A stretch of DNA of 64,000 nt. Source: Periconia sp. R9002 (lineage: Eukaryota > Ascomycota > Dothideomycetes > Pleosporales > Periconiaceae). The notes under the pieces were generated by a model. The model was given only the letters and a program-made list of their open reading frames with translations, was not told where the DNA came from and did no database searches. The stretch spans positions 1 to 64,000 of the forward strand of contig JAMAHW010000035.1 in assembly GCA_023627715.1 (NCBI GenBank). The letters run 5' to 3'. The number at the start of each line of letters is the position of its first letter. The stretch's first letter is position 1. Made by a program: the position numbers and the translations under genes. Below are positions 12,250 through 24,192 of this stretch, one piece after another.

Positions 12250-13801
12250 TATTTACTTCGATGAAAAAAATTCCCACAATTTTATTATATAAGAGAGATG
12301 GCTTTGAGATTTTTGTTGTTCGTTGCTCTATCTGCCCTGCTCCCGCCATCGCTGCTACGCTAGGTAAGCCGATCGGGATCATCTGCAGTTAATAAACCCT
12401 AGTCGAATGGAACCGGAGGTGGATTCCGCATCATCCGAGGTGGTGGTTATCGATAAGCGCATTGGTAGTAGATCGAGTTGGATGTGGCTTTGTCGAGCAT
12501 TTGTTGGTTTTGCTTGCTTCGACGATACAGTAGGTAGGTATCGTGTTATTTGAAGGGCATCACGATAGCAATCTATTTCCCCCAAAACTTAGGAACTATC
12601 AATTTGCCTAGTTCAATCGAATTTGGATTCCGTCAACACCAAATCGAGCGTTTCTAGGCCATGGGACAAGAGGAGCGTAGATTCCCTTTTTTGGTCGATT
12701 TCTATGTAGATGTGGTAAATAAATGCCAATCTATCAACTATAGTTTCCAAAGATTCGTTGTATGCACGATGTATTGCGTTTCTTCACCCAATACATCGTG
12801 GATCGGGTAGGAGAATACAAATTTCTGAAGATGCTTCGTAGAACGTCAAGTCCTTGTACGCAACATACTCCACGTTGGTGAATTTGCTCGTAAAACCCGA
12901 TCAATCGCAACCGCAAACTCGGGCCTGACGGGCATTGAACCTGACAGTATTCAACGGCTTCTAAATACTTTCCTAAATAGGAAGGTTGGGAAAAGGGACT
13001 TTGTAAAGGGCCTCCTCGTGTCCGAACAGACATGTCAGATCCCAAATGATTGAAGTTGAAAATATCCAGATGGCCCATAATTCTAGGATACTGTGCTTTG
13101 AGCATTCCTGACATCTAAACATATGTTCGATATGGGAGAATGCCAAACCACCGGCAGAGACAAAAACATTCTTACAGCAATTTTTGAAATTTTTGATAGT
13201 GTATGTGTAGTGTAGCGGGGGGTATAACAAGAACTACCTATGTGACCTCCTTCTCTCTTCTCTCAAAATCTATCTACAAATTCTAAGCGTAGAATCCACA
13301 TGCGAAGAAAACAGTTTTCCTTGATTTCCGAACCAACAACAATGAGAGTCCTTAACACCAAAACCCGAACGCGCTCAAAAGGGGGAGATGGGAAAACAGT
13401 TGTTTGAGCTATGAAAAAGACCAAAGCTCGCGGAAGGCTCGCCATGCAGCAAAAGCGGAAAAGAGATTAGATAAGAGTAATGCAAATGCAAAACGCGCAC
13501 TAGGATGCGAAGTGATTCGAGTGCTCAATGCTGTGACAATGTGCTGATGGAGATGCTACAAAAGAGAGACAGATGAATCTGTGGGGGTGAGGGCTAAGGC
13601 GATGAAACGGGAACAGAGATTGAAACGCCCATCCTTTTCAAATGAATGCAAAACATAACCAACGCCAGATCTATCCAAATCGAAAACTGGTATCGCTTCC
13701 AGTAATTTTGCTTCGAGCACCCTCTTGTGGTCTTAGGGAATCATCCCTGTTTATGAAGCGAAGGAAAGGTTCAACAGTACAGCCGTAGAGGATAAGCGCA
13801 C
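12250..13801. other. Gene-free stretch between the tRNA-Phe pair and the F-box gene
   Basis: Two overlapping minus-strand frames (about 12734-13230) reach 85-126 codons but look like no family I know and share no plausible splice. The stretch also has a short perfect hairpin near 12765-12800. The right end should hold the 3' untranslated region of the F-box gene. No supported gene. Confidence 0.45.
12765..12800. repeat. Perfect 12-bp inverted repeat (hairpin)
   Basis: Left arm CACGATGTATTG at 12765-12776 and right arm CAATACATCGTG at 12789-12800 are exact reverse complements with a 12-nt loop. There is no T run after it. The role is unknown; it could be a chance hairpin or part of an old element. 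Confidence 0.7.
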
Positions 13802-16190
13802 TCATTTGGCGCTAATGAGCATCTCACTACCCTGCACGTTCCATCCAAAGTCGAGGATTAGTGTGCGTCCATCTTGGCTGGTTGCCACGACACGGCGGTA
13901 GTCACTTTTAGCTGAGAGAATCCAGCTAGTAGTCCAGTTCTCGTAATTAGCGAAAACCTCTCCCGTGGCATAATCAGCTATGCGAATACTCTGATCGTAG
14001 GAGCCAGATATGATGCGACCATTGAAAGCATCCAGAAACAGTGATCGGACGAGACCACCATGTCTCTGGGAGGTGTGCAACAACTTGCCGGTTGTGGCAT
14101 CAAATTTGTAGACGACGTGGTCGTTACCTCCAGCAAGGACAATATTAGCATCGTCTGAAAACTCAACTGCTGCTAGACCCCTATCCTCAGACGGGAAGTC
14201 CTTGATAGATTCATTGCCAGAGTCAAGATTCCAAAGCTTTGCCACACCATCCCCAGATGCTGAGACGAGGAGGTTACCGCGGAGCTGAACAGCATTGACG
14301 GGACCGCGGTGTCCTTGCAGAGTACGGATTTGACGTCCAGTCTGGCGGTCCCAAACAATGATGGCGGAGTCCTTGGAGCAAGAAATGATGTGTTTCTTAT
14401 CCAAGCATACGTCCAGCACACCGGCTTGGTGTCCCGTCAACCGGTGAAGTGGTACAAATTCATCCCCGGTTATATCCCAGACAATGCAGGTATGATCAGA
14501 AGAACCAGTAACCATGATTTCGTCGTCATACTGTAGGCAAAGGATGGAGGCGTCGTGGTAATCGGCGGGAACATGATAGATTTCGTTTCCTCGAGCGGTG
14601 CCGTTTAGAGACGGGTGATTGACTTTGGTATCCTTGTGTGTATCGAGCTGATGCGGAGTGTTGGGGAGAGGGCGATGTGTGGGACCTCCTATCACTTTGA
14701 CACACTCGTACGTCTTCATGTCCCATACGCGGATTGTGCGGTCACGGGAGCCGGTGATGATCTTGTCCCTGTTACAGGTTAGTAAATCAGTCCAAAATTT
14801 GATGTCGCAAGGTTGGCATACTCGTCAAACTGGCAGCAGTACACGGAATCAGTGTGTCCGTTCAGATAGATGGCGCTCGGGGAGCAAGCCTTCCAGCGCC
14901 TATTGATTGTCTTGCGCGCCTGGAACATTCTCTTCCAATCTTGCCCCGGAGCATGTTTCCCTTTTTTATTGAATTTACCCACGCCAACTCCACCCATTTG
15001 GATTGGGGTAGGTGACACATGCACAGTAGGCTCGAACTTGCGAAGGAAGACGCCTTTCCAGACATGAGGCGAAGAAGCAATCTCATGCCAGCGCTTGGAG
15101 ACTAGTTCCGCTTGGATGAGCGAAGGAGCATCGAGGTTAGACAGAATAAGAGTTGTGATTTCGGTGGGCAGAATGTCCAAGGGATCAACTACAACAGTCA
15201 GTGACAACCCGTGTGAAGGGAGAATAATAAAGACGACGAAATATGACAGAAGATTTGAGAAACATCGCAGGAACTTGAAAAGACAGCACGTGCTGCGCAT
15301 TCGTAGCCCCCTAGACATTCACAAACCAAGCGACCAACGTGTTGAACTGAACAAGTGAACTTACCCATCTTCTTCTCCGTCACACCATCGGTGCGGTTTA
15401 TCGGCGAGGAGCACATCATGCCCACACCACTCTCGCTGTCCTTGATGACTTCTTCCATATTATTTTGCATGACACCCCCTTCTAAAAAGCGCCTAGTCTG
15501 TTCTGCCTCGCGACGTAGCTGTGTTTGCCTCGCATCGTTGGCGGCGGCGGCGGCCTGTCTCGCAGCGGTACCGGGGGCTTGAACGGGATAGTTGCTAGGT
15601 ATGGGCGGTGGGACAGGGTTGTACTTTGCAAAATCGCCTGAGGGACCGGATGCAGCGGGACGACGACGTAGGCTCGAGAAGCGGCGGAGCATAGAAATGT
15701 GTTTGGAGGCAGCGGAGGGAGGATGGGCGAATGCATCGTGCTGTTGAGGTAGAATAGGGAGGCCGGAGTCTTGGTGTGGAAGGGGAAGGCGCAGGGGGTC
15801 GGTGCTGCCCTTGCGCGATGTTGAGGTGGCAGGCGGTTCGAACAAAGTTTGTATCGAAGGGCGACGGGTGGAAGCCGACGAAGACGAGAGTTTACGTCGT
15901 ATCTGTTTGAAACTGCCCTCCAGCATATGCGTAGCACGTGACAGCGAGCTGGTGTGGGTGGAAGGGTATGGTTGTTGGGGGTTGTTGGCCTGCGAGGGGT
16001 AGCGGGCGCTCATGCCTTCCTGGACCGCGCCCAAAGACATGGCGGCATCGCGCGACTCGTTTGTATGGGTGCTGAAGGTCTGGGAGGCGGTCCTCTTCAT
16101 ACTTGGCTCGAAGCTGCTGGCCGAGGGGTGGGAGTCGTCGACGGCAGACGAGGTCTTGGGACGCAGCGCAATCGACGACCTGCGATGCAT
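13802..16190 (-). CDS. F-box and WD40-repeat protein, putative SCF ubiquitin-ligase substrate receptor
   Basis: Three exons on the minus strand: 16190-15365, 15188-14822 and 14768-13802, with introns of 176 and 53 nt (the second has a TACTAAC branch site). About 719 aa. Residues 1-275 are low-complexity, Ser/Pro/Arg-rich and probably disordered. An F-box follows near 278-320 (DPLDILPTEITTLILSNL...), then a linker, then seven WD40 units, for example GHTDSVYCCQFDED, SGDGVAKLWNLDSG and SGSYDQSIRIADYATG. Such proteins bind Skp1 through the F-box and capture phosphorylated substrates on the WD propeller. The closest named relative is not certain. The start is a choice: the frame stays open to an ATG at 16412 that would add a poly-Thr/Pro/His stretch encoded by the GTT microsatellite, which I consider leader sequence. 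Confidence 0.85.
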
Positions 16191-16325
16191 TGGTACTTGG
16201 GGGAGGAGGGATAGAAGGGATGGGGATGCTCCTGTGTGGTGGGGGGTCCTAGGAGCGAGGGTGGAAGGGAAGATGTAGGTGTGGTTGCGGTGGTGATGGT
16301 AGTAGTGGTGTGGTGGTGGTGGAGG

Positions 16326-16373
<48 letters not shown>

Positions 16374-17448
16374 GGAGTGGATTTGGGGTGTTTCGGCAGG
16401 AGTCAGGCACATCAAATCATCAAAACGGGGGTCGAGGCGATGCAGCTGAATGAACGAAAGGTGGTGTTGGGACTAAAGAGAAAGGAGGCCAAAGAGACAC
16501 GAGGCACAGGCAGAGAGAACAATGTGTTGAGAAAGAGAGTGTGTGTGCGGTGTGAGTGTTTTTGAGAGATAAAGGGAGGCTAGCGGAAAGGAGTGGCGTG
16601 GCGGTAGGAGGAGAGAGGTCCAGGGGGTTCAAGGACGAAGGCGAGGGTGAGGATTATGAATATGGGGTTGTAACGACACACGGGGCATCTGAGGCGTGCG
16701 GATGTTTTATGTTGGATGAGAATAGAATTAGGAATAGGAAGGGCAGGCCAGCCGCAGAGCCAGAGCCAGAGAAGGACCAGGGGCAGCGGAGGGTGACGGG
16801 GGGCTGGAGCAATTAGCGGTCCGCCGATCGCTTGTCCTCCCTGACCTCGCCTGTCGGTATCCTCTTTTTTTTTCTTTCCTTCTTCCTTTTGCTCGCTATC
16901 CCTTCTTGGTTCATTATTTTTTTTTCTCTACTTGCACGGCTTTTCCACGGGGAAGCAACCAACTAGTTGGTCGGTTGACGGTAGCAAGCTGGGGCTGGAC
17001 TGGACGAGGGCGAAGATTGGCACGATTGCGTATTTTAGCCTGGCCGCACCGTAGCCGTCAAAGTCGCCTTGGATCACCGCAGCACCATCTCCATATCGCG
17101 CCGGTTCGGCAAGTCGCTGTCGCTGTCATTGTTCTGCGTGTCCTTCCATCCATCCAAACTATCTTCCCCTACTGCTGCGTTCCCAGCACCATACATATGC
17201 ACCAACATATCGTAATGATTGTACCTACAACACAAACCCTACTGATATTGAATGCCCCATTCGACATCAGTGCATGATCAACAACAACCCTCGCGTTACA
17301 TCTGTGTGCCCAACAATTGTTGAGCTTGGCCACCACCACCACCACCACCATCACCGCCGCCGCCGCCCTCACCGCTTCCACTTGATACCTGGGCTATAGT
17401 ACTCTACATACCGTACTAGGCCACCCGCTGCTGCTGGCTGGCGCCTCC
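16191..17448. promoter_or_regulatory. Divergent upstream region of the F-box/WD40 and DUF7704 genes
   Basis: The start codons point away from each other across about 1.26 kb. The left part carries G/T-rich microsatellites and the right part has CCA and CCG triplet runs (about 17329-17368). Polypyrimidine runs occur near 16861-16930. No coding sequence is supported. Confidence 0.45.
16326..16373. repeat. (GTT)n microsatellite
   Basis: About 16 perfect GTT units, preceded by a degenerate GGT/GTA run from about 16283. Read leftwards from an upstream ATG it would encode poly-Thr in frame with the F-box protein, which is why the N-terminus of that protein is ambiguous. Confidence 0.95.
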
Positions 17449-17952
17449 ATGTTACTCGTCCCTACCATGACCAAAACGCCCTCCCCGTCCCCCATACCGG
17501 CTCTGTACCGCCTGCTGTTCCTCTACATCGAACCCGTTTCGACCTTGGTTGGCGCCATCACCGCCCATTTCTATCAGCAACACTACCTCACCCTGACCCA
17601 CGCTGCGTCGGCCAACCCGCATCACGTGCCCATCGGCACCTCCATTGTCCTGACTCAACTGGCCAATTTGTATCTGCTGCTGTGCCTCAACGAAGCCCTG
17701 GTATTGAGAGCCACTCACGATGTCAAGGTCTGGAAGACATTCCTGTTCGGTTTGCTAGTTGCGGATCTGGGCCACCTGTATAGCGTACGGCTGGTGGGCA
17801 GCTGGGTGTATTGGAAGTTTTGGCTATGGAACAGCATCGACATTGGCAATGTGCCCTTTGTCATGTTTCTGGCCCTTTGCCGGACCCTGTTTCTTCTGGA
17901 TGTGGGGTTTCCCGCTCCACCGGGCAGAGCGACTGTCAAGAAGCGCGCATGA
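17449..17952 (+). CDS. DUF7704-like integral membrane protein
   Basis: Single exon, 167 aa; a second in-frame ATG at 17467 is an alternative start six residues later. Four hydrophobic segments are visible (about residues 20-45, 64-88, 95-115 and 133-152), the first containing LYRLLFLYIEPVSTLVGA, which I associate with the fungal DUF7704 family of four-helix membrane proteins. A basic tail (VKKRA) follows the last helix. The biological role of the family is not known to me. The reading frame is uninterrupted, with the codon usage of a real gene. Confidence 0.75.
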   Translation: MLLVPTMTKTPSPSPIPALYRLLFLYIEPVSTLVGAITAHFYQQHYLTLTHAASANPHHVPIGTSIVLTQLANLYLLLCLNEALVLRATHDVKVWKTFLFGLLVADLGHLYSVRLVGSWVYWKFWLWNSIDIGNVPFVMFLALCRTLFLLDVGFPAPPGRATVKKRA

Positions 17953-20354
17953 TGAGATACGTAGAAAGTACCTCTACCAAAATCCCGTATCTTTCATCAG
18001 CCTCACCCACAGCCAACTTTCCGCACTTCTCTACATGCGTCCAAATGTTCTCGTCGTGCATATCAATTTCACGTGATCGTCACCGGTCTGGTCCATGAAT
18101 CAAAAACTCAGCCCTATCCCAAACCCTAAAGCTCACCAACCCACCCACTGACCAACCAACAACCAAAAGAGAATCCCCATTCCACAGTGCTACCCCAGAC
18201 CCACTTCCTGCTGCCCATAATTAGCACGTCCATGTAGTACCAATTGTTCCATACCACGCACAAGCTGATATCAATGATGTACATTCATCTGCCCGTGGAA
18301 ATCTCTTCACCGCCACCGTTCCGCCAAATGGGTTATGTAATGTAGCTGTGTAGGTAGTTGGGGTAAGTATTGCGGACGTGCGGTGAAGCGAAAGGCGGAG
18401 GATTGCCATTCCTTTCTTCCCGCCCCGCATTTTGCATTGCATTGCAGCGCGTCGCAGTAGCACCATGGTTCGAATGTGCGCGCTGTAACATAATCGTATC
18501 GAGTGGGTAGGGTATGTATCCAGAACATTCACCATCGACTGTTTCGAGTTAACGGTTTCGCCATCTCTTCTGCCTCTCCGAAGGTTCCGAATCGAATCGA
18601 ACCCACCCGAACCTTCAATGAACTGGTGAACATGGGCATGGATGGCACTGGTTAGATGCGCGCGCACCACTCAGGTGATGTTCACGTTCATCTCTCCCGA
18701 CGTCCAGACGTGTTTCGTCTTGTCAAGATCAATCACCAGACACAATGAAACGTCATGTCACCACCGACCATCTTCTTCAACAGCAACCAGGCAGGCCGCC
18801 CTACCATGCCGGCACCACCAACAAAAGCTTACCAGGACGTGACGCGCGTTTTAAGTTCTGAACCCAATAGTCGAATGATCGACTTGATTCGCAGGGGAAA
18901 CAGGGCAGGGAACATTCTCTGCGGCATGGTAATACTGTAGCGCATATAATCGCATTTCCCAGTTTGTCGTTGGCGATTCTGCGCTGTTTCTTCGCTTGTT
19001 TGACCTCCTTTCTCTCCCATGTTTCCGTTTCCTTTGTCGTTTCCCCCCTTTTATCCTTCTCCCGCCTTCTACTGCAGAGAAAGGAAAAGAAAGGAAAAAA
19101 AGGGATTACATATGTGATGAAAGAGGAAGGTGCGGCTGACAGGCCGGCCAGTCATGCGTGCATGGTGGCGAAATACGAACGAACCTTTTCGGCTTAAAAT
19201 AGAAATAGAGTTATGTAGGTGAGCGAGCGGATTGGATCTAGTATGTTGGGTAGGCAGACTGTCAAACACAACGACTTGCAACTCTCGTGTTTCTTCTCGT
19301 TTGGTGAAGGGAATTGGATTGGTTAGCTGGTTAGGATGTATGTTGGTTGGTTAGTTTAAGTGATTCTTCCTTCATACTCCCAGACTCCAACGCAGCGCCG
19401 CTGCTCGTGGGGGCCATATCCATACGCAGTTCTTGAACGAGGAGCAAATATGGAACAAAAAAACAGTACAGAAGAAACGACACTGACAAAGCAATTGGAT
19501 CCACAACGAATCAGGAGCATGATCCAATTCCAACCTTCCCCCAAAAACCAACCCACCAAAAACCCTTAAACTACATGAACCTACCACATAAACCCCCCAA
19601 ATCATGCCAATTTTTACGTGCATATCCCTAAATACCTGCCAAATATAGCAAGATACCTATCACACGATTGATAGTTCTAAACAATAGCTTTTCAAATCAA
19701 ATCAACCACTCATGCATACATACATCAGCCCCTTTCAATCTCGCGAGTGAGTGGGGCGTACGGCTCACTACCTGCATTGCCACCACCACGCCTCACGAGT
19801 CACGTAGTTGGAGTGCCTGGCCCACATATTCAATGAATCTAGATGTGATCTTGCAGCATCTCATCATATTGCATCGTTTTCAATGTGATATGCGTTCGAT
19901 TTTTGGCGTGTAATTTCAAGGAAAAGACGCACGCGGATATAGAGTGAGGTAGGGTTGGGACAAAGGGTCCATGATAGCCTCCTTTCTTTTCCCACTTTCT
20001 CTCTTCCGTTAGTTTTCACCCTTCGATGATTCATGATGAGGTAGGCACAGGGAGATCTACGAGTAACAGAGAGTAGGGACTTGTCGTAGTCATTCGCATG
20101 TTCGCGGCGGATACTTATCGAGGAATATGACACGCCGAGGGCTGCTGATGATAGATATGAATAACATACAGTTCGGTTGCAGAAAAGGGGGGTAATAATG
20201 AGCCATCTTTTGATGGTCAGTACTCCACTCCACACATGAAGACAGCAATTGCAATGAGATCCTTTCGCAACGGCCTAGAGACGGTCCCGTAGCACGTCAT
20301 AAACACGGTCGGAAATCAGGAGAAGAAAAGCATACGAAACAACATTCCTCTACC
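17953..20354. other. Gene-free stretch between DUF7704 and the FAD oxidoreductase
   Basis: About 2.4 kb where two transcripts converge: the DUF7704 3' region on the left and the oxidoreductase 3' region on the right. Frames of 60-150 codons are present on both strands, but none shows a domain, a hydrophobicity pattern or a splice partner. I see no tRNA or snRNA. Confidence 0.45.
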
Positions 20355-21723
20355 TCAATCGAATTTACTCCCATCAACAAGCGGTTCCACGAGCTCCACA
20401 AGAAACCTCTCCGACTTCCCCTTCCTCACCATCAGATTCGGCAGTCCCCACCCGTTCATCATGCCCACGCCCCCCTTCGGCCCAACCGCCACCACAATCG
20501 TGTCCTTGACGGGCTTGAACTCAATCTGCTCACCCACATCGTGCTTCTTGAACGGAATGACGGATCTGACGAACGAAGGAGAGGATGCCAAGGACAACGA
20601 CCGCGTCTTCTTGACCGTGAGTCCGCGCTGCGCAATGATGTCGATGGCGATGCTAGACGAGGCCGTTGGAACCATGGCGTCGAGTTCGATCGCTGTACGT
20701 CTGTACCCTGCCGCGGCGTCGCCAATCACGTAGACGTTGTTCGTGGAGGGGGAGGAGGTGAGGACGCGGAAGTAGGTGTCGCGGACGAGGACTTGGCCGT
20801 CGTCGTTTAGCCACTGGGGTGGTAGCCATGAAGTGTTGTAGGTGCGCGGCCCGGTGGCGTTTATGAAGACGGAGGGCGAGAGGGAGGTTCCGTTGCTGAG
20901 GGGGATCGGGCGTGTGGTGCTTGAAGCGTTTGCGTCGGACAACTTGACGCCTAGCTGAGATATTTGTTAGTATGGTGAGATACAACCAGCGTTTTCCACT
21001 AATAAATTAACATCTAGGCGGACCTTTCTTTGGTTTGAATCCTTTCTGAGAGGAATTACGTGCCTTTACATCAACGCCCAAGCTCTCGAGCATGTCCTCC
21101 GCTTTCATCCCTAGCCTCGCCTTTTCGCGCGGAAGTAAGAGACCGCCTCTGCCTCCGATGAGCGTGACCCTGGCATGAGGAAATGCCGATGCGATCTCGC
21201 CCGCCGTTTCTATTCCTACCGGTCCACCACCTGCGACGACGACGGTTTTCGCTTTGGGGAGTTGGAGGTGGAGGATTCGGAGCGCTGCGATGGTGTGGTC
21301 GTGCGTGTCGTTTATCGACCAGAGGGGCGACGCCGTGGATGCTCCCGTTGCTATGACGAGCGAATCGTACTTGATACGTAGGTACGGACCACTGGGGGAT
21401 CTTGTTAGGACTTCTTGGCTGTCTAGACTCAAATCCACGGCTTTGCCCTGTATATGCTGGAATTGTGCGCCATATTGCTGAAAGGCCGCATCCAGCGGTC
21501 TGAAAATCTCATCTTCGGGAATGAGTATATCGTTGATGAGGGCGCGGGGTGAGGCGAGTTTGAAGAAGAAATGCGTGTTTGGCGAAATCAAGGTGAGATG
21601 ATAGTCCGTGTTCTCATCCAAACTGTAGAGTGACGGGATGGTTTTGCGGAGGAGATAGTGCGATATTTGCACGCCACCCATGTTACCACCGACAACTACT
21701 ATCTCGTGATTGTTCCTGGGCAT
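20355..21723 (-). CDS. FAD-dependent oxidoreductase, AIF/AMID-like (pyridine nucleotide-disulphide family)
   Basis: Two exons, 21723-21024 and 20950-20355, joined across a 73-nt intron with a weak GTCCGC donor and a TACTAAC branch site; about 431 aa. An N-terminal Rossmann motif (VVVGGNMGG, residues 9-17) should bind FAD, and a second (VVVAGGGPVGIETAGE, near 160) binds NAD(P)H. Near the C-terminus VYVIGDAAAGY matches the GD motif that contacts the FAD ribityl chain. The closest well-known relatives are AIFM2/FSP1 and the fungal AMID-like proteins: NAD(P)H oxidoreductases linked to quinone reduction or cell death, placed at mitochondria or lipid droplets. No clear N-terminal targeting peptide is visible. 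The gene lies head to tail with the cryptochrome gene (both minus). Confidence 0.87.
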
Positions 21724-22194
21724 AACGCTTTGATTGGGATGTGTCTCTGATCCGTTTACTGAAAGAGGTCGGTAATAGGGTACGACGGTGCGAGAACAAT
21801 GAAAAAAAGGAACATTATATTCGAGAATTAGAAGAAATTAGCGTAGTCCTTATGTTAATATTCTATTCACCGTTTAATCGTCAAGGCTGACTTCTCAGTT
21901 TAGTCCAAGCAAGCTTGTGCCCGTAATTTCGACTCTTTACGCCCCGCATAATAGGCCAGTATCCCAATTCGGTTCAAACATCCAATTCGGCCCCCCTAAG
22001 ACTATGCTCAAGAAATAGATGAGTCTTGTGCGTCGACAATAAACACAAACTACAGTTGCAACCAAGGTTTTGATCTACCGAGTAACTATTGACTAGTTCA
22101 CCCACCTTGGGACTGCAAAGGGTGGCGGCGGGATTGGTGATACTCTCGGTATATGAGCAAGGCTACATTTATCCCGAAGGGTTGAGACCGGTAA
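21724..22194. other. Intergenic region between the cryptochrome and FAD oxidoreductase genes
   Basis: About 470 bases holding the oxidoreductase promoter and the cryptochrome 3' region. The stretch 21831-22000 is AT-richer than its surroundings. No gene was seen. Confidence 0.4.
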
Positions 22195-24192
22195 CTAGGC
22201 TTGATCTTTCTTCCTTTTCCTCGTCACGATTCCGTCCAATGTCGATTGACTAGCTTCCCGTTTGGGCGCTGATTTGCTCGTCGGCTTCGGCTTCGGTTGC
22301 GGAGTCTGCCGTTCCGTCTTCTTTACCTTCGTCTTGTTGACCTTGCTATCGGATTTGTAACCCCCCATCTCTTCCATTCCATCCACATCTTCTTCGTCAG
22401 CTCCTTCTACCTGTGCTCCCGGCATACCGTCATCTCCTGTTGTAGGACCTTCGGCGTCATCATCGAACAGTGCTCGCCACGTTCCATCGAGCACCCTCTT
22501 GTCGTTACCATACAGTCCCACCCGATACGCATTTTTCATGCCTTGAATGCAAATATCCCTCTGCGTGTTGAAGTCAAACATTGGTTTTGGGTATAGCATT
22601 CCCTCTTTCGTGGCTCCATTCTCATCTCCACTCCCATCGCCTTTTACAAGACAACCCCACTTCTTCTGGTCCATTATCGGCGCCTTCCACGGCTCATATA
22701 TATATTTCTTGTCATAATTCTGCAGCTCTGGAACATACTTTCTAACGAAATCGCCATTAGGATCCCACTTGCGGTCAAAAGCCACGGGGCTGTAGCACCG
22801 ATAGAACTGCGAATAGAACGCTGTACAAGACAACCACTGCCAGTTGCCCACATTGCACGCAACCTCATGGTCGATGAGCCACTCTTCAAAGACTTCAGCC
22901 CCTCGCTCCCAGTCTATATAGCAACCGCCACGCGTCAAGAAGCACGCGACCATATGTCTACCCAGATGATGGATCCAGCCCTCAACGCGGAGTTGGCGCA
23001 TGAGCGCGTCGACAAAGGGGAAACCTGTAGTCCCGGCCTTCCAACGCTTGAAGTGTGACTCAGCTTGCGTGTCATCGATGTGATGAGACCCTGTGATCAG
23101 AGAAGTGGTAGGCGAAATGGTTGAGGGCAGGTGCCAGGGAATGAATCGAATGAAGCGGTTATTATAAGTCTGCGCAAAAGTATGGCCCTGTGCGGCTTGG
23201 GCACCAAAATACATGTCGCGGAATAGGAGCTGGCCCGTGAGACTTGTTGGAGGCTCGGATGGCTTCTTCCCTTTGTCCTTATAGGCAGAAACAATATCTT
23301 GGACACGGCAGTAGAACTCTCGCACACTGAGGCTACCAAAATGGAGGTGTGGGCTTAGGAGTGTAGTTGACTGTGGTGAGAAATCGGTAGGTGCAGTCTT
23401 CGGTTTTTCAAAGGTTGCTGTATATGTCGTGTCGGAGAGGATCGAGGAGAGCGCATGGAGAGCTTTTGTTTCACCGCCGCGGTGAGGAGACGTCGCAGGT
23501 TTAATACCCAGTTCAGAGAGGGTGGGGACTGAAAAATCGTTGTTTGGTCCTGTGAGTTTATGATATGAGGTATCTTGTGCATCACGATGTGAGGCATTGA
23601 AGTCGGGCCTCTCTGCTGGCGGTTCAGAGGGGAATGTGAGGGAGGTATTGCCTGGGTCAGGGATGGACGTTGGGGCTGGAATTGGTCTCGGGATATTTCC
23701 AATTTTCTGTCCGGCCGTTTGCACTTGAGAAATACTCATAGTGGGCTTCCCACCATTCTGCTTGACCAACTCATCCGGATCGTAGAGTGTTCGACCCATT
23801 TTGACAATCACCTCGACGCCGGCTTTCTTTGCGATTTCCATGACTGCCTCATCTCTTTCTCGCGCATAGGCATCCGTGTCCTTTTCGAAGACCAAATGTG
23901 TAATGTCCCATTCTTTAAAGAGCTTCGGAAAAAGAGTCTGAGGAGCTTCTCGTATAACGAACAACCTGGATTTTGGGTTCAATTTAGTGAGGGAAGCGGA
24001 AAGATCGGATTGACAATCCAGCAGGAACTGCCAACGATTGGGCCCGACGCGTGCACGATAAACATAATGTGGATCCCAGGTCCAGATTGGATACAAACAA
24101 GATGGGTTAAGATCGAGAGCAGCAGCCAAGGCAGGTGAATCGTGAAGTCGTAGATCGGTACGGAACCAAAATATAACTCTGGGTTTAGGCAT
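22195..24192 (-). CDS. Cryptochrome / (6-4) photolyase
   Basis: Single exon, 665 aa from the ATG at 24192. The N-terminal photolyase antenna domain begins PRVIFWFRTDLRLHD, and the C-terminal FAD-binding domain is complete: the GGETKALHAL, LLSPHLHFGSLSVREFY and GTTGFPFVDALMRQL blocks are all present. The WIHHLGRHMVACFLTRG motif keeps both histidines (409 and 413) that (6-4) photolyases use for repair. A long acidic and basic tail (about residues 550-665) ends in a Lys/Arg-rich stretch that may be a nuclear localisation signal. The family uses blue light to repair (6-4) photoproducts, and some fungal members also regulate light responses. Similar genes are called phl1, cryA or cry1 in other fungi; I leave the symbol open. 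Confidence 0.93.
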   Translation of the reverse strand: MPKPRVIFWFRTDLRLHDSPALAAALDLNPSCLYPIWTWDPHYVYRARVGPNRWQFLLDCQSDLSASLTKLNPKSRLFVIREAPQTLFPKLFKEWDITHLVFEKDTDAYARERDEAVMEIAKKAGVEVIVKMGRTLYDPDELVKQNGGKPTMSISQVQTAGQKIGNIPRPIPAPTSIPDPGNTSLTFPSEPPAERPDFNASHRDAQDTSYHKLTGPNNDFSVPTLSELGIKPATSPHRGGETKALHALSSILSDTTYTATFEKPKTAPTDFSPQSTTLLSPHLHFGSLSVREFYCRVQDIVSAYKDKGKKPSEPPTSLTGQLLFRDMYFGAQAAQGHTFAQTYNNRFIRFIPWHLPSTISPTTSLITGSHHIDDTQAESHFKRWKAGTTGFPFVDALMRQLRVEGWIHHLGRHMVACFLTRGGCYIDWERGAEVFEEWLIDHEVACNVGNWQWLSCTAFYSQFYRCYSPVAFDRKWDPNGDFVRKYVPELQNYDKKYIYEPWKAPIMDQKKWGCLVKGDGSGDENGATKEGMLYPKPMFDFNTQRDICIQGMKNAYRVGLYGNDKRVLDGTWRALFDDDAEGPTTGDDGMPGAQVEGADEEDVDGMEEMGGYKSDSKVNKTKVKKTERQTPQPKPKPTSKSAPKREASQSTLDGIVTRKRKKDQA

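Noticed and set aside
12734..13230. Two overlapping minus-strand frames, one with a Cys pair
   Set aside because: No recognisable domain, the frames conflict with each other, and no GT-AG pair joins them convincingly.
20355..24192. FAD oxidoreductase plus cryptochrome as a light-responsive operon
   Set aside because: Both bind FAD and share a strand, but 470 bases separate them, each should have its own promoter, and eukaryotic operons are not expected here.
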